A stretch of DNA of 64,000 bases from Pycnopodia helianthoides (GCA_032158295.1 CM063258.1:10868583-10932582); one strand, 5' to 3'; counted from the first letter of the stretch, positions 23,413-35,304 are shown. The notes: generated by a model not told the origin, from the sequence alone. Numbers and translations: made by a program.

Positions 23413-23553
23413 GGATCAGAAAGCGGGTTTTCTAAACTTATAAAAACAAATTAAGTACCCTTTGCAAGTGGGAGAAATATAATATAATATTTAAAATTGT
23501 CATTGTTATAACATAGTTTGAAACATTTTTCATCTTTGTTTTCATAGTGTAAA

Positions 23554-26500
23554 ATGGAGTCAATAGAGCTGACATCAATGGCTTTTGTTGTAGTTTTTGC
23601 TGTTGGGATTTTGTGGATACTTCGGCAGTATCATCGTAGGTCATCATCATCCCACAAACAGTCAACGAGGGCAGCATTTGGTCACGACATGAAAAAACAA
23701 TACTTCTGTATTGATGCAAATGTCAGTCAGTGTAATCATGGGTCTTTTGGAGCAGTGCCACGCCCAGTTCTTCGAAAACAACAGAGGTTGGTTGACCCTC
23801 CACTGTCAGGCATGAAACTTTCAGCTGATCGGTGTCAGCCATGTGCCCATGATGGGTTTATCAATCTCCCGGTGCCATTCCCCCCCCCCCAAGCATGCCT
23901 TGATCAACAATAACCCCTAGAATCCCCTCTTGCGCACACTCTACCAAACACTCAAGCATGGTAGCTGACAAAAGTCATACGGCGACTGGTCCCCTTTTAT
24001 ACTACTTATAGATCTTGCTACATGCTTAACTGTGAGCAGTTTAGAATGACCGTGTAAAGCATGGTTTAGTTGAAGTGAACGCACCGAGTGCACTTAAATG
24101 CACTACAAGATCTCAACAGTTTTTACAAGCGTGAGCGCAAAGCAGTCACTTTCGGTATAAAGCCAATTATCATTGTTATTCGGTGTCTCACACATTTTAG
24201 TGACGAGTAGTATCAATAGACCCCTTGCATTGGCCGCTATCTTTGATGAAATGTGCACAAGTGAAAGGCTATCATTGACTGAGAATTGTGCGCAGCGCGT
24301 ATGAGTGTGAAGTTTCCATTGTTTGTCATCAAAGATGGTGGTCAATGACGTCATGTGCAATCAATCTATATGGCGCGTTACCTATGGGTACGAGGCTTGA
24401 TCAGTGTATTTTGTTGTAGGATTTTTATCAAGTGTGGGCTATTTGAGTCCAAGGGACTCATCAGAGCTAGTTAAGGAACATTACAGAATTGGTTTTTGTT
24501 AACAAAACAGTTGCTGGCAGTGTAAGCACTTTATGTAATCCACCATATACATAAACTGACAAACCTGTAGAAGTTTTAGATCGATCGGTCATCTGGGTCA
24601 CGAGAAAATAGTGAAAAACCGATTACACATTTGCATGAAATCATATAGATTCAACAAGTGAATAAAACGCTCACTGAGCGATAAACTCCAATCGGAAAAT
24701 TATTTATTCGTTTCTCTTCAAAGGCATTTCAGACAGAAATATTTCAAGGGATGTTTTCTACTATCATCATCGTTAGACCGTGTAAGTTTTATGTAAATCT
24801 GTGATCAAAAATTATATTTTACAAGTTTTGTTCTTACCAATTCTGTAATGTTCCTTTAAGCTTTCAATTTTGTTGCTCAATTTGAACTTCTCTCTGTATG
24901 CCAGTAGCAGTCACTTCATTCTATTATGATGATCCTCTCGCTCCATTTTAGGTTGATGGAGAAACGTGAGAGCAATCCTGAACTTTGGTACAGAAGTCAG
25001 TACAATCCAAGTAACTTTTCACTGAAGGAAGCGCGTAACATCAACATGTATGCGGATGGAATTGATGCAGTGGCTGCCTTTGTAGGCTCCAAGCCACAAG
25101 ACTTGATTCTGGTTGAAAATGCAACATCGGGTAAGGGGTCCACATCTTCTTTCATCTCTAAATTCACTCATCTCAAAACTTCAACGAATTCAGAACTCTG
25201 CTGCCAGACTTGTCACCGATACATCATCCCAGCGCCACAACACTCCAATACTCAGATCACTTGACTGGTTACAGGTCAACAAATAATTCAATACAACCTT
25301 CTCCTGCTTACATATAAATGCATCATCAGCTCTTCACCTGAGTACCTTCAAGAACACATTCACACACACATACCATCTCACAAGCTTCCCTCTGCCTCTT
25401 CATCACAACTCCAAACACCAGTTACACATATCCGTACGATCGGAATAACTACCGCGGCCACAAAATGCCAATAATGTAAGAGAATGATGGCCCCCTGCAG
25501 CGACCCCCTCCCCCCAAAAAGCATGACCTCCACCACTGAAGAACCCATCCCACTGGACCCCCCCCCCCCACTTAAAAAGTAATGCCCCCTGTGCCCGCCT
25601 TCCCTTACCACCGAAAAAGTCCTGGATACGCCGCTGGTGAAATCTACTTGTATTTTCCTCCCCCCCCCCTAATTTTGTTTGTCTCAAAAAAGCTTGTATC
25701 GGACCTTGTGTTGGGAAACTGAATAATAGTAAACAATCTAGTTGAATAAACTTGAATAGCATGAATTATTTGAAACATTGATAAGAACAGTTAATGCAAT
25801 AAGGTAACTGTTTGTATTCTTTTCCTTTGTAGCTACCAATGCTGTACTAAAGAGCCTGTCTTTTCAACAAGGAGACAAGATTTTGATTACAAGTCACACA
25901 TTCAAATCTGTAAAGAAAACTGTACGGTTTGTCTCTCAACGATTAGGTAAAATAATTTCTGGTGCCTTTTAACTCCACTTCGCTAGTTAATGTTTAAATT
26001 ATCTTAAAGGAACATTACAGAATTGGTAGGAAAAAACTTGTTAAATATACTTTTGATCACAGATTTACCCTAAACTTACACGGTCTAATGATGATGATAG
26101 TAGAAAACATCCCTTGAAATATTTCTTTCTGAAATGTCATATTTGATGAGAAATTAATAAACTAATTTTCCGATTGGAGTTTATCCATCAGTGAACGTTT
26201 TATTCCTTTGTTGAATCTATATGATTTCATGCAAATGTGTAATCGGTTTTCACTATTTTCTCGTGACCCAGATGGCCGATCGATCTCAAACTTCTACAGG
26301 TTTGTCAGTTTATGTATATGGTGGTTTACATAAAGTGCTTACACTGCCACAACTGTTTTGTTAGCAAAAACCAATTCTGTAATGTTCCTTTAAGCTTGCT
26401 TATTCGGTTAGTACTGCCAGAGACATTTTGTGTGCTTTCGTGAAAAAAACCCAACCTTAACATATTAATGCACCATACATAACTTGCTTGGTCAGACCTT

Positions 26501-29500
26501 TTTACCATGCACACTGGATTCACCTGCTTTTTTCCAAAGCAATTCAGATATGAACTTATATTTCCAAAGATGGTTGTGATCCGCGAAGACTTTATTTCAA
26601 GTTTACTCATGCGTGCAGCGCTATTTCATGCCCTGGCTAAACAGTGCGAACGGATTCCTAATTTGTTCGAACGGATTCCTGATTCGTTCGAACAAATTAT
26701 TAAACCGTGGGAACGGATTCCTTATTCGTTTGAACGGATTATTAAACCGTGGGAACAAATTAGTCCCCGCATCTTTTTTTTCTTCCACTGTCCCTTACCG
26801 GGCTCCGTAGGAAATACTGAGTATACAGTGCTAAGATCTACAATTTTGTTTGGTTTTACCCTACACCGATGTGATAAGCACTGTGCACTCTGTACTTTCC
26901 CAGTCTGTGCCTGTGATTTTTTTAGGACTCGGGTAAGCTATGAGTACACAGTGCTTATCACATATCAGTAAAGGCTAAAACCAAAATAATATTCTTTATC
27001 ACCGATACGATTATTACATTTATTCAAATGTACAATATTGTTTGGAATTTAAAGGAACATTACAAAATTGGTTTTTGCTAACAAAACAGTTGCTGGCAGT
27101 GTAAGCACTTTATGTAATCCACCATATACATAAACTGACAAACCTTTAGAAGTTTGAGATTGATCGGTCATCTGGGTCACGAGAAACCAGTGAAAAACCG
27201 ATTACACATTTGCATGAAATCATATAGATTCAACAAATGAATAAAACGCTCACTGAGCGATAAACTCCAATAGGAAAATTAGTTTATTCATTTCTCATCA
27301 AATATGGCATTTCAGACAGAAATATTTCAAGGGATGTTTTCTACTATCATCATCATTAGACCGTGTAAGTTTCATGTAAACCTGTGATCAAAAAGTATAT
27401 TTTACAAGTTTTTTTCTTACCAATTCTGTAATGTTCCTTTAAGCTTCTAAAAGTTTCTTTCGGATCAAATTGTGTTTGAAGAATTTTTGTCATGTTTTAA
27501 TTTTATTTAGGTTTAGAAATTGTCCTTATGGAGATTCCAATCCCCATTGACAGTCAGGATGACATCATCAATTTATACTCTGAGGTCTTACGTGCTGATA
27601 GAGACATCAAACTTGCCATCGTCGACCACATCACCAGTTCCAGTGCAATATTGATGCCAGTTAAGCGCATTGCAGCAGTATGTCATATGAATGGAGTTAT
27701 GGTACATGTAGATGGTGCACATGCACCAGGACAAATCCCTCTCAATATGGAAGATCTAGGCGTTGACTTCTATTGTGGTACGTTTTTGTACAGTTTAGGC
27801 AAATCATTATTCTGAACATTGCCTAATTAAAGGTAGGGCCATAGATTGGTTATTGTCAATGTAGTGCTGATTTATTGGTAAGATTATCAAGATAGATACA
27901 ATAAAAGTCCCATAGGAAAGTTTCAGCTGAATACAACGTCTACTTGTTGAGAAAACAGCAAAAAAACTGTCACAGTATTTTCACAAGGTCAAATCCATCC
28001 ATGTTTAGCGAGGTGACAGCGGGTACCAACCGCATATCTGGCTGCAGTGTTCGCGATCGGACACCACTTGGCAAGAAGCACTACATCTATTGAAAGTACG
28101 AACTATTTTGAGAAAAGACTCCCTTCAAAGTATTATGGTTCGGATAATTTTTCATTAAAAAAACCTTCAGAACTCTGAGAATCGTTTCTCAGATTTAAAT
28201 GTTTTTTGAGTGAAAAATTATCCAAACCATAATACTTTGAAGGGAGTCTTTTCTCAAAATAGTTCATACTTTCAACAGATATAGTGCTTCTTGCCAAGTA
28301 AGTTTTTACTGTCATTAATTTTGTGGGGTATTTACCAATCTATGACCCTACCTTTAAACCAAGTTTCATAAACCCAACCTTTATGCAGGGAAAATGGTAC
28401 GAGCTGTTGCAAACTGCCTACCAGCCAAAAGGAACTATGGTATAAATGCATTTTTTTTTAATGACCTCACCTTTGCCCCTAGCAGAGTCTTTCTCAACGG
28501 CTTAATGACAACATAATACATCATTATAAACAGGCATACTGGTGTAACAGAAGCAGTCAAGTAGAAAGAAATGAAAAGAGAGAAGCAGAATGCAGTCAGA
28601 AGAAGCAAGGGATGAACAATGAAAAAAGGAGACTGGGGGGGGGGTAGAGGAGGGCTGGTTCAAACACAAGGGTTGGAAACGCAAAGACAAAATCAAAGGT
28701 GGGAAGAGGGAGAAAAAGTGCTTCATTAGTGAATGAGACATGCTGCAATGGGGGACATCTGTAGAAAAAAGAGGAGTCAAAGACAAGTTATTAATCGTTT
28801 CTCCTTTGATAAGGTGCATGTTGGATCAGTGTCAAGGGGTTTATAGTTAGTTCGATCAATTGTTGATTGTTTAAGCAAATACGGTTAAGATGATGGAACC
28901 TGGGCCCAATTTCATAGAGCTACTTAAGCAGAACAAATTGCTTAACAATTGTCTGCTGAGCAGAAATGTGCAGGATACCAGTCACAAATTATACACACGA
29001 CATGTTAGTTTGGCTGGTAGCCTTTATCTGGTAAGCATAATTTTGTTGTGCTAAGCTACTTTTTGTGCTAAAGCAGCTCTATGAAATTGGGCCCTGGGGG
29101 TATGTTAGTTCATTATTCAAGTATAAGTATCTTTAATTCTGTTGGTGAGTCCATTTTTTCTATTCCCATCAAACTCCAAGGTTAAAAACTATTTGACAAT
29201 TCTCAAGACCTAAAATGCTAATATAAAAAGCAGAACATTGACAAAAACTCTCAGAATTAGTATTCGTTGAAATTTGTACATTTCTGCAAATAGACCATAC
29301 ATGTACTAGCTGACCTCAAACCTTTTTTTTATAAAAAGACTTGATGTGTTAATTTGTTTTGTCAGGTAATCTCCACAAGTGGTTATTTACTCCTCGTGGT
29401 TGTGCCTTCTTGTGGGTACAGCCAGACTACAAGGATGTTATTAGCCCAGTCGCGACAACAAACTATCAGTATGAACCATCCTTAATGAAAAGATTCTGCT

Positions 29501-30756
29501 TTACTGGCACACGGGATTGTCTTCCGTACTATTTGGCAGAAACAGCCATCAAATTCTACAACGACCTTGGTGGAAAGGTAAATACTGAGGCTCTCCAATT
29601 TATGTACACGATACATGTAGCCCTAGTGGCCTTTCACTTTCGTATTACACTACAGTATCTGTGTACAGCACAGAGGAAGAGTCCTATATAGGGCTAACGA
29701 TACATGCAGCTTTATGAAATACATTTCTTTGTCTACAAATGAACTCTGTATTTTGGCTCTGTTGCTGAGTTGAGTTCTTGCACTCATGGACTTTGCATTA
29801 CCGTGTGTTTAGTGGAGTAAGTTCAAAATCAACGTTTTTTATTTGAAAGTTTTACCTGTAATTTGGTGTGAATATTGTTTGTTTTATTGGATGCAACTGT
29901 TGCATCGGGAACAAAAAGAACGTTTACACTTAGACCGATACGCGACAAGCCCTGTATGCTCAAAACATTAAAGGCAGGATATACTTTCGGTAATTGTCAA
30001 AGACTAGTATCCTCACTTAGTTTATCCCAACATACATAAAATGACAAATCTGTGAAAATTTGGGCTCAATTGGTCATCAAAGTTGCAAGGAAATAATGAA
30101 AGAAAAAACACCCTTGCTGCATAGAATTGTGAAGCCTTTCTCAGATTTTAGTGAGAAACTACCTCTTTCTCAAAACCTACATTACTTCAGAGGGAGTTGT
30201 TTATCACAATGTTTTTTACTACCACTACCAGCAGCTCTCAGGTGCTCCTTACCAAGTAAGTTTTTTATGGTAATGCTTGAGTAATTACCAAAGTATCCAC
30301 TGCTTTTAAATTTGGTTGTTCTTAACATCTGAATTTTTTCCCTACCTTAAAGTAGTAGTTTTATTAAAATATGTAAAATATGTATGCATCGATAATTTCT
30401 CAGACTGTTTTTTTTCTTTGCATGGTCAGGAGGAAATAGGTGCATACAACTCGACACTTTCAAGATGGGCAGCGGACATGATTTCAAAAGCTTTGAATAC
30501 TGAAAAGCTTCAAATACCAGTTGATATGGAAGCTCCATTCATGTCAGTGGTAGCCATTCCAGAGTCGAGTCGGTACCCTGTATGTGCTGAGAGTTGTCCA
30601 AGATTAATGAGCGATGTCTACAAGCACAGCCAGGTATTTGTAGCCTTCTATGACTTCAATCAAAGGCTTTGGTGTCGAATTTCGAGTCAAGTGTACAACT
30701 GTAAAGAAGATTATTACAGACTGAGGGATGCTCTGCTGGAAGTTTTACAACTCTAA
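23554..30756 (+). CDS. Class V PLP-dependent aminotransferase-like protein (isopenicillin-N-epimerase / cysteine desulfhydrase-like), membrane-anchored, 6 exons
   Basis: Exons read as 23554-23786, 24952-25130, 25833-25946, 27511-27777, 29366-29577 and 30430-30756. All junctions are GT-AG and the frame stays open to a TAA, giving 443 residues. Residues 8-23 form one hydrophobic segment followed by basic residues, as in a signal anchor. The NHGSFG motif, VDGAHAPG (Asp243, expected to contact the PLP ring nitrogen) and GNLHKW (Lys269, expected Schiff-base lysine) are hallmarks of the fold-type I class V family that includes CefD-like epimerases and plant-type L-cysteine desulfhydrase. The substrate cannot be told from sequence; transamination, racemisation or desulfhydration are all possible. 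The ATG at 23554 opens the first exon, and no better upstream start is visible. Introns 1 and 3 carry TTAAAGG MITEs. The family call is firm; the exact enzyme is not. Confidence 0.88.
24212..24372. mobile_element. Inverted-repeat MITE in aminotransferase intron 1
   Basis: CATTGGCCGCTATCTTTGATG at the left pairs with CATCAAAGATGGTGGTCAATG at the right; outer TAGA/TCTA edges are imperfect. Confidence 0.6.
24471..24859. mobile_element. MITE, TTAAAGGAACATTAC family, copy in aminotransferase intron 1
   Basis: The left end reads TTAAGGAACATTAC (one A lost) and the right end AATGTTCCTTTAA. It lies 93 bp before the acceptor of exon 2 and is in the same orientation as the copy at 7097. Confidence 0.85.
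26004..26393. mobile_element. MITE, TTAAAGGAACATTAC family, first copy in aminotransferase intron 3
   Basis: Full length with TTAA at each end. It starts 58 bp after the exon 3 donor and is in opposite orientation to the copy at 27049 in the same intron, so the two could pair in the pre-mRNA. Confidence 0.85.
26647..26765. repeat. Degenerate tandem GAACGGATTCCT repeat
   Basis: Words GAACGGATTCC, TTCGTTCGAAC and AAACCGTGGGAACAAATT recur five to six times in an irregular order. Confidence 0.75.
26850..26998. mobile_element. SINE fragment of the CACCGATGTG family, aminotransferase intron 3
   Basis: TGGTTTTACCCTACACCGATGTG, AAGCACTGTGCACTCTGTACT and a mirrored CACAGTGCTTATCAC at 26948 give an inverted pair with no intact tRNA head. 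Confidence 0.45.
27049..27442. mobile_element. MITE, TTAAAGGAACATTAC family, second copy in aminotransferase intron 3
   Basis: Full length, TTAA-bounded, ending 69 bp before exon 4. It is inverted relative to the copy at 26004. Confidence 0.85.
27827..28357. mobile_element. TTAAAGGTAGGG-family MITE with long internal inverted repeat, in aminotransferase intron 4
   Basis: The ends are TTAAAGGTAGGGCCATAG and CTATGACCCTACCTTTAA. Inside, a long hairpin lies between about 28086 and 28275; the arms share AAAAGACTCCCTTCAAAGTA in inverted form and meet at ATCGTTTCTCAGAT. Related copies lie at 42640-43055 and 57940-58322. Confidence 0.8.
28555..28742. repeat. Dispersed repeat AAGTAGAAAGAAxTGAAAAGAGAG, copy 2 (aminotransferase intron 4)
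   Basis: About 75-80% alike by eye to 2219-2400 in the same orientation, with a G-run expansion near 28635. Confidence 0.7.
28902..29094. mobile_element. Palindromic MITE GGGCCCAATTTCAT, in aminotransferase intron 4
   Basis: The ends GGGCCCAATTTCATAGAGCT and AGCTCTATGAAATTGGGCCC are perfectly inverted over 20 bp. Related copies are at 53532-53726 and 60637-60872. Confidence 0.85.
29968..30309. mobile_element. TTAAAGGCAG-family MITE in aminotransferase intron 5
   Basis: The left end is TTAAAGGCAGGATACTTTCGGTAATT-like and the right end AATTACCAAAGTATCC...TTTTAA, both bounded by TTAA. Internal phrases (ACATAAAATGACAAATCTGT, GTAAGTTTTTTATGG) recur in other TTAAAGG elements here. Confidence 0.75.
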
Positions 30757-30759
30757 GCG

Positions 30760-31615
30760 GCAAACACTCTGGGCCAAGTTCGTGCAAGCGCTTGACGATG
30801 GTTGGACTACGCTAGTCGAATGTTTGGAACCAGCCTACCAGGCATGGTCGCATCACTGGTTATTGATAGCTGTTTTCGTAGCACAGTGCAGAGTGGACCA
30901 GTTATAAGAAAATGATAACGCACGTTGAGCCGCCGGTCGCGTTGACATGACATGACTTGAGTCGTTCGCACTTCAACTTCTGTGCGCATGCCCATCGTAC
31001 GTCACTTAACAACCACTAGTTAACCATTGGTTCTTGTGCGAACTTGACTTTAGTTTGATGAGCATTATATTGCCCCCTTACTGACAAAATTACTAAATGC
31101 TTAGTGCTTTCTTATATTGAGGTTCAGATCAGTTTGATTAACCCAGTTAATAACTTTTGTTTTTATGATACATGTGAGGTTTTCATTTACAGATCAGTTA
31201 GAAAGGGTTATCTTAGTATTGGGTCATACCAGCCAGGTTGTGTAAAAGGGTACATCAGCGTTCTGTCAATGAACAGTTTGACAACTTTGTAAATATCGTG
31301 CAAACACCCTTATTTTCTGATTTTGTAAACATCTAACCGTGGGTGTTGGGTGAAAAGTCTTATACATGTAGTTTGAACTAGCTCAGCATAAACCTCAGCA
31401 TACCTTGTAGAAAAAATAATGAGCGCTTTGAAATGCCTTCAGATGTGATAAAGTGCCATACAAGAACTGTGCATTATTATTATTGTTTATATTTTAGTGG
31501 AGTCACTTTGTTTGACTTTTGGTTTTTATGGTAATACAATTGTCTAATGCATGTTTTTAATAGTTATACTCCTCTGTCTTGTAAACACCATTGATGTTTA
31601 AATATGTAATAACAA
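30760..31615. other. 3' flank of the aminotransferase gene
   Basis: Should hold the 3' UTR. TTATTATTATTATTG at about 31475 looks like a SINE tail. No clear AATAAA within 500 bp of the stop; alternative signals cannot be judged. Confidence 0.4.
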
Positions 31616-31619
31616 AAAC

Positions 31620-32699
31620 AACTAGACATTGATGTTTTGTTTACTACAAAAACAAGGTGTTCGTGGTGAGTGAATGATTGAATACGTAGAGGTCAAGGTC
31701 AAATGGGGTCACATTTTATGTAGCGCGTGATTAGTTTATAAAGACCTTTTAGATGATGGATGGATTGTAAACATCCAATGTTTGGTTCAGAAGTTACAAT
31801 TTTTCTCAAAAATAAAGTTTAAACTTCCGGTTTGAACCGGTAGTCAATGTCAAATGAGGTCACAAATTATAGCGTTACTAATGCTTTGAAAGCCTTATCT
31901 TCCGACAGACAGGAAAAAACAAACAATGTCTGGTTCAGGAGTTATGATTTTGTTTTCAAATATTAAATTTCATCTTCGTGTTTGAACCGGAAGTCAAGGT
32001 CAAACGAGGTCAAGTTTTGTGTAGCGTTTGTTAGATCTTCAACGACCTGTCCGATGGTGTGTAGATTGTAAAAATCCAACATGTGGTTCACGAGTTATAC
32101 TTTTTACAAATATTAAACTTTGATTTATTGTAATTCAAAACCTGATGACGTCATCATGACATCATCAAGTTTGTGTTGTCTTGATAGTGAGGTTCAAATG
32201 TCTGATGAGTTTCAATGTTCAATTCAATTTCAATCTTGAGTTATGCTGTAAATAAGCCCAAAAATGATGTTTTTCAAGAAAAAAACCGAAGGCAAACTTC
32301 GACCCAGGGTAACGACCCGGAAGTGAAGGTCATACGATTTGGGGGTTAACTTTTGAAATGTTGCCCCAGTCTTGAACTATCAGATGCCCAACTATGAACA
32401 TCATAGCTTTTAAATTCATTGAAATACAGCAAATAGCAAATGGTCATTTTTCAACTTTAAAAACCTTGTAATTTGACACCCAATGACGTCATCGTGACGC
32501 CATTAAAACTGTGCTGTCCTCATATTGATGTTCAATTGTCTGATGAGTTTCAAGGTTCAATTCAGTTTCAATCTTGAGTTGTGTTGTAGAGAAGAGTTGA
32601 CGTGGAAGAAGAAGAAGAAGATGGAGAAGAAAAACAAAAAACAAAACAAAATCAAGAGGTGTTCGTGCTTGTATTGCACGAACACCTAATAATAACTAG
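31620..32699 (+). mobile_element. Helitron/Helentron-like non-autonomous element, apparently full length
   Basis: Begins ACTAGACATTGATG with AGGTGTTCGTG about 40 bp inside. It ends with a perfect 12-bp stem AGGTGTTCGTGC/GCACGAACACCT (32657-32687), eight bases, then CTAG at 32696-32699. A hairpin close upstream of CTRR is the Helitron 3' signature. The same GGTGTTCGTG near both ends in inverse orientation at unequal distance recalls the asymmetric terminal repeats of Helentrons. The core has GAACCGGAAGTCAAGGTCAAA repeats and TGACGTCA at 32146 and 32484. There is no Rep/helicase ORF. Confidence 0.6.
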
Positions 32700-32760
32700 A
32701 CATATATTTTTGTAGAAACAAAAACAAGGTGTTCGGTGTAGACATGTCCGAGTTAGTCTA
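32694..32760 (+). mobile_element. Truncated 5' end of a second Helitron-like copy, abutting the first
   Basis: ACTAGACATATATTTTTG followed by AGGTGTTCGGTG directly continues from the CTAG end of the preceding element. Similarity stops near 32760. This suggests head-to-tail insertion or a tandem copy. Confidence 0.5.
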
Positions 32761-32906
32761 AACACGTCTAAGTACGAAATAATGATACATGTATACTGTA
32801 GAGATTTGCAATTTGAAATAAGATCCCCTTTTTCCCCTCTGAATATGTAGACAAAGCAGCTGAATAGACTTCATGAAAGATGGGTCAAACAGATATTATA
32901 TAATTA

Positions 32907-33071
32907 GGGAATAACAGAGCGATGAGCCGGTCTTCACTGCGTGGTAATGACCGGGCTGGTGGCTGGCCGCTGTTAATGGACAGAGCCGAAGGCGAGGTCC
33001 ATTAACAGCGGGCAGCCACCAACCAAGGTCATTACCGCACAGTGAAGACCGCTCATCGCACTGTTATTCCC
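32907..33071. mobile_element. Long palindrome GGGAATAACAG...CTGTTATTCCC
   Basis: Arms of about 80 bp: GGGAATAACAGAGCGATGAG pairs with CTCATCGCACTGTTATTCCC, then TCTTCACTGCGTGGTAATGA with its complement, to a centre around GAGCCGAAGGCGAGG. There are few mismatches, so this is a young foldback or MITE. Confidence 0.85.
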
Positions 33072-33074
33072 ATT

Positions 33075-34190
33075 AATAAATGCCTTATAACGAAAAAACT
33101 GTAAAAATCGTCAGAATTTGTGATTTTTCTTTCGCCGTTATTTTTAGAAATGTTCTACTCATGTTCAAGGGCCATTCCTTTGACTGTTCAACTTTTGTGT
33201 GGTACTTAATCTCTTTCACATAATTAACTGTTTATACATATTTTCAAGAACCAGACTATGACTTTGTATTGTGTTGGCTTTATGCGCGTACCAGCTACCC
33301 TAAATTGATACATTGTCTGCGCGTTCACGCCTACGCCTGGAATGTTTCCGCACGTGGCACCATCTGTCAAATAAAAAAATAAATACGCACAAATAAATGA
33401 GTTGATTTGATACCGGTAGTTTGTCGCGCAACAAGCACATATAGTGCATAGGATTTTACACAACAATGTGCTTGTTTAGGGGTCATTTATTCGCTAGTTC
33501 ATTGAGCCGGTCTTTATATCACATGTTAATACACCCCCTCGTGACCAGTCTTCGACCAATCAGAGTGCATAAACTCTCCAAGGTATTTATTAATTGAACA
33601 TAAAAGTCAAATGTATGTACTAATTGGAATTTTGGGAGAAAAAACAACCAGATGTGTGCAGCTAGGCTGTTAGTTTTAGCAGCTATTAAATATATTTTAA
33701 TAGGCAAAATACAATGATTGTACAATACATTTAAATATATTATTAAGCTATATTTATTACAGATATACATGATATAGATATATATGAATATACACAAAGA
33801 TTACAGAACAGTTCTTTTTGGCCATTGGAAAGCCAGGAAGTGAGCTAAAACAATACTTTAGTTTTCCTTTTTTTTAAAATAGAGACTTCGTTTTTTAAAA
33901 AATACAAATTTTCTTTTTTTGAAAGCTCCTTGTTCCCATATTCTGCTAATCGCACATCAATGAACACATATATACACAAGATCAACGGATAATGACATCA
34001 ATATCATAGATCTGAACCAGAAGCACAGCCATCTTGTTTTCAGTCAAATCCAAGCCACTTGTACAGACCTTTCTTTTGCAAAGTCACAGCCACAAGTTTT
34101 GCCAACCTTGGTTGGCAAAAAGTATGGACAGCCTTAACTTCAAGAAATACAACAGTTCATCACTCGTCACGTATTAAAAGAACAAGGGAA
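33075..34190. other. No gene seen
   Basis: AT-rich with a TATA-rich stretch (33720-33800). No motif-bearing frame. Confidence 0.5.
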
Positions 34191-34195
34191 AATGA

Positions 34196-34370
34196 CTGGG
34201 TAAATTTGAAATAGTTTGGGGTTGAACAAAGACAAATTTACAAGAGCAGGATTTGAACCAAACGACCTCCGGATTAACGTGCTGGCACTCTACCAACTGA
34301 GCAATCTAGTCCTATGTTGGTGGTCTCCCTATTTTGTCAATCTTTTTTTCGGGGGTGCCAGTCCAGAGCC
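34196..34370 (-). mobile_element. tRNA-Asn-like SINE, minus copy of an inverted pair
   Basis: The minus strand has a GGACTAGATTGCTCAGTTGG head at about 34311-34242 with GTTAATCCGGAGGTC around the anticodon, and flanks shared with the copies at 34376 and 41868, including GACAAAATAGGGAGACCACC. Shared flanks mean a dispersed repeat, not a lone tRNA gene. Confidence 0.7.
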
Positions 34371-34375
34371 TCGAA

Positions 34376-34520
34376 CAAAGATATTGACAAAATAGGGAGA
34401 CCACCAACATAGGGCTAGATAGCTCAGTTGGCAGAGCACTGGCATGTTAATCCGGAGGTCGTTGGTTCAAGTCCCGCTCTAGTAAATTTTACTTTGTTCA
34501 ACCCCAAATAATTTATCACA
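34376..34520 (+). mobile_element. tRNA-Asn-like SINE, plus copy of an inverted pair
   Basis: The tRNA-like head is 34413-34484. GGCTAGA pairs with TCTAGTA-type sequence in the acceptor stem, GCTCAGTTGGCAGAGC forms the D arm, the loop ATGTTAA puts GTT in the anticodon position, and GGTTCAAGTCC is the T arm. It faces the copy at 34196 about 5 bp away. Confidence 0.72.
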
Positions 34521-35304
34521 TTATTAAAAAAGCTATGAAGTGACCGAAACCACTAGTAAATCAAATGTGCTACCCAACACAAAAAGTACTCATATTCTTC
34601 ATTAACAAAAGTGTTCAATATAATTTATTAAAAGGGTAAATTTTTGCCGACCCAGTAAACATTTTGTGAAACTCAAGGGGACCCTCACAAAATGGTGGTC
34701 AGTGTTGGTAAACAAAAGAAAGGTGTATTCATAGTTATTGCATAAAGTGAAGAGGACAAAGACGGTGGCTGTTTGATTGACATCTAGTGAAAATGGCTTC
34801 CATACTGCAAAGAAGACTTTTTATGAACGAATGTGCATTGGTGATGGAGGGCTCAACTGGCTGCATAAATCTTTCCGATCATTGCATGCTTGATTAACTT
34901 GCAATAGTTGTGACATTTTGTAAATTCTCTGTGTAAGGCCATGATGGAATTGGCATCTGCAGCTGTTGCTAGGGGCAGCCTATGCATCAATGCATGTCAA
35001 CTTGGGGATCTAACCGCAGTCTTTACTCTTACTCAGAGCTAACACTGTCTAGTACCTCGAAACAATAGCAGGTATTTCGGTATGCACATAATGCATGCAC
35101 CAGTCTGCTGTTATTGACTGGTACCCCCTGAGCATGGAGCGCATCTATATTTGGGATCTCAAAGTCTTCACTGTAAACAGATACAAGACGACATCTGCAT
35201 AATAAAGATAATTTAAGTTTTTGACCTTACATGACCCGTGTAAGTCATCTACCTATTCTCAAATCAAGATGGGCAAGACACTGGGTGAACAGAGTAGTTG
35301 CCCC

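Noticed and set aside
23554..23913. Exon 1 frame read through to 23913 as a short protein
   Set aside because: A GT donor at 23787 joins in phase to the family sequence at 24952; the extension is intron.
28133..28315. Minus-strand frame in the 27827 MITE
   Set aside because: Lies in the hairpin arm of a non-coding element.
34413..34484. Genuine tRNA-Asn gene
   Set aside because: Three copies share long non-tRNA flanks and stems have mismatches, so a SINE is more likely.
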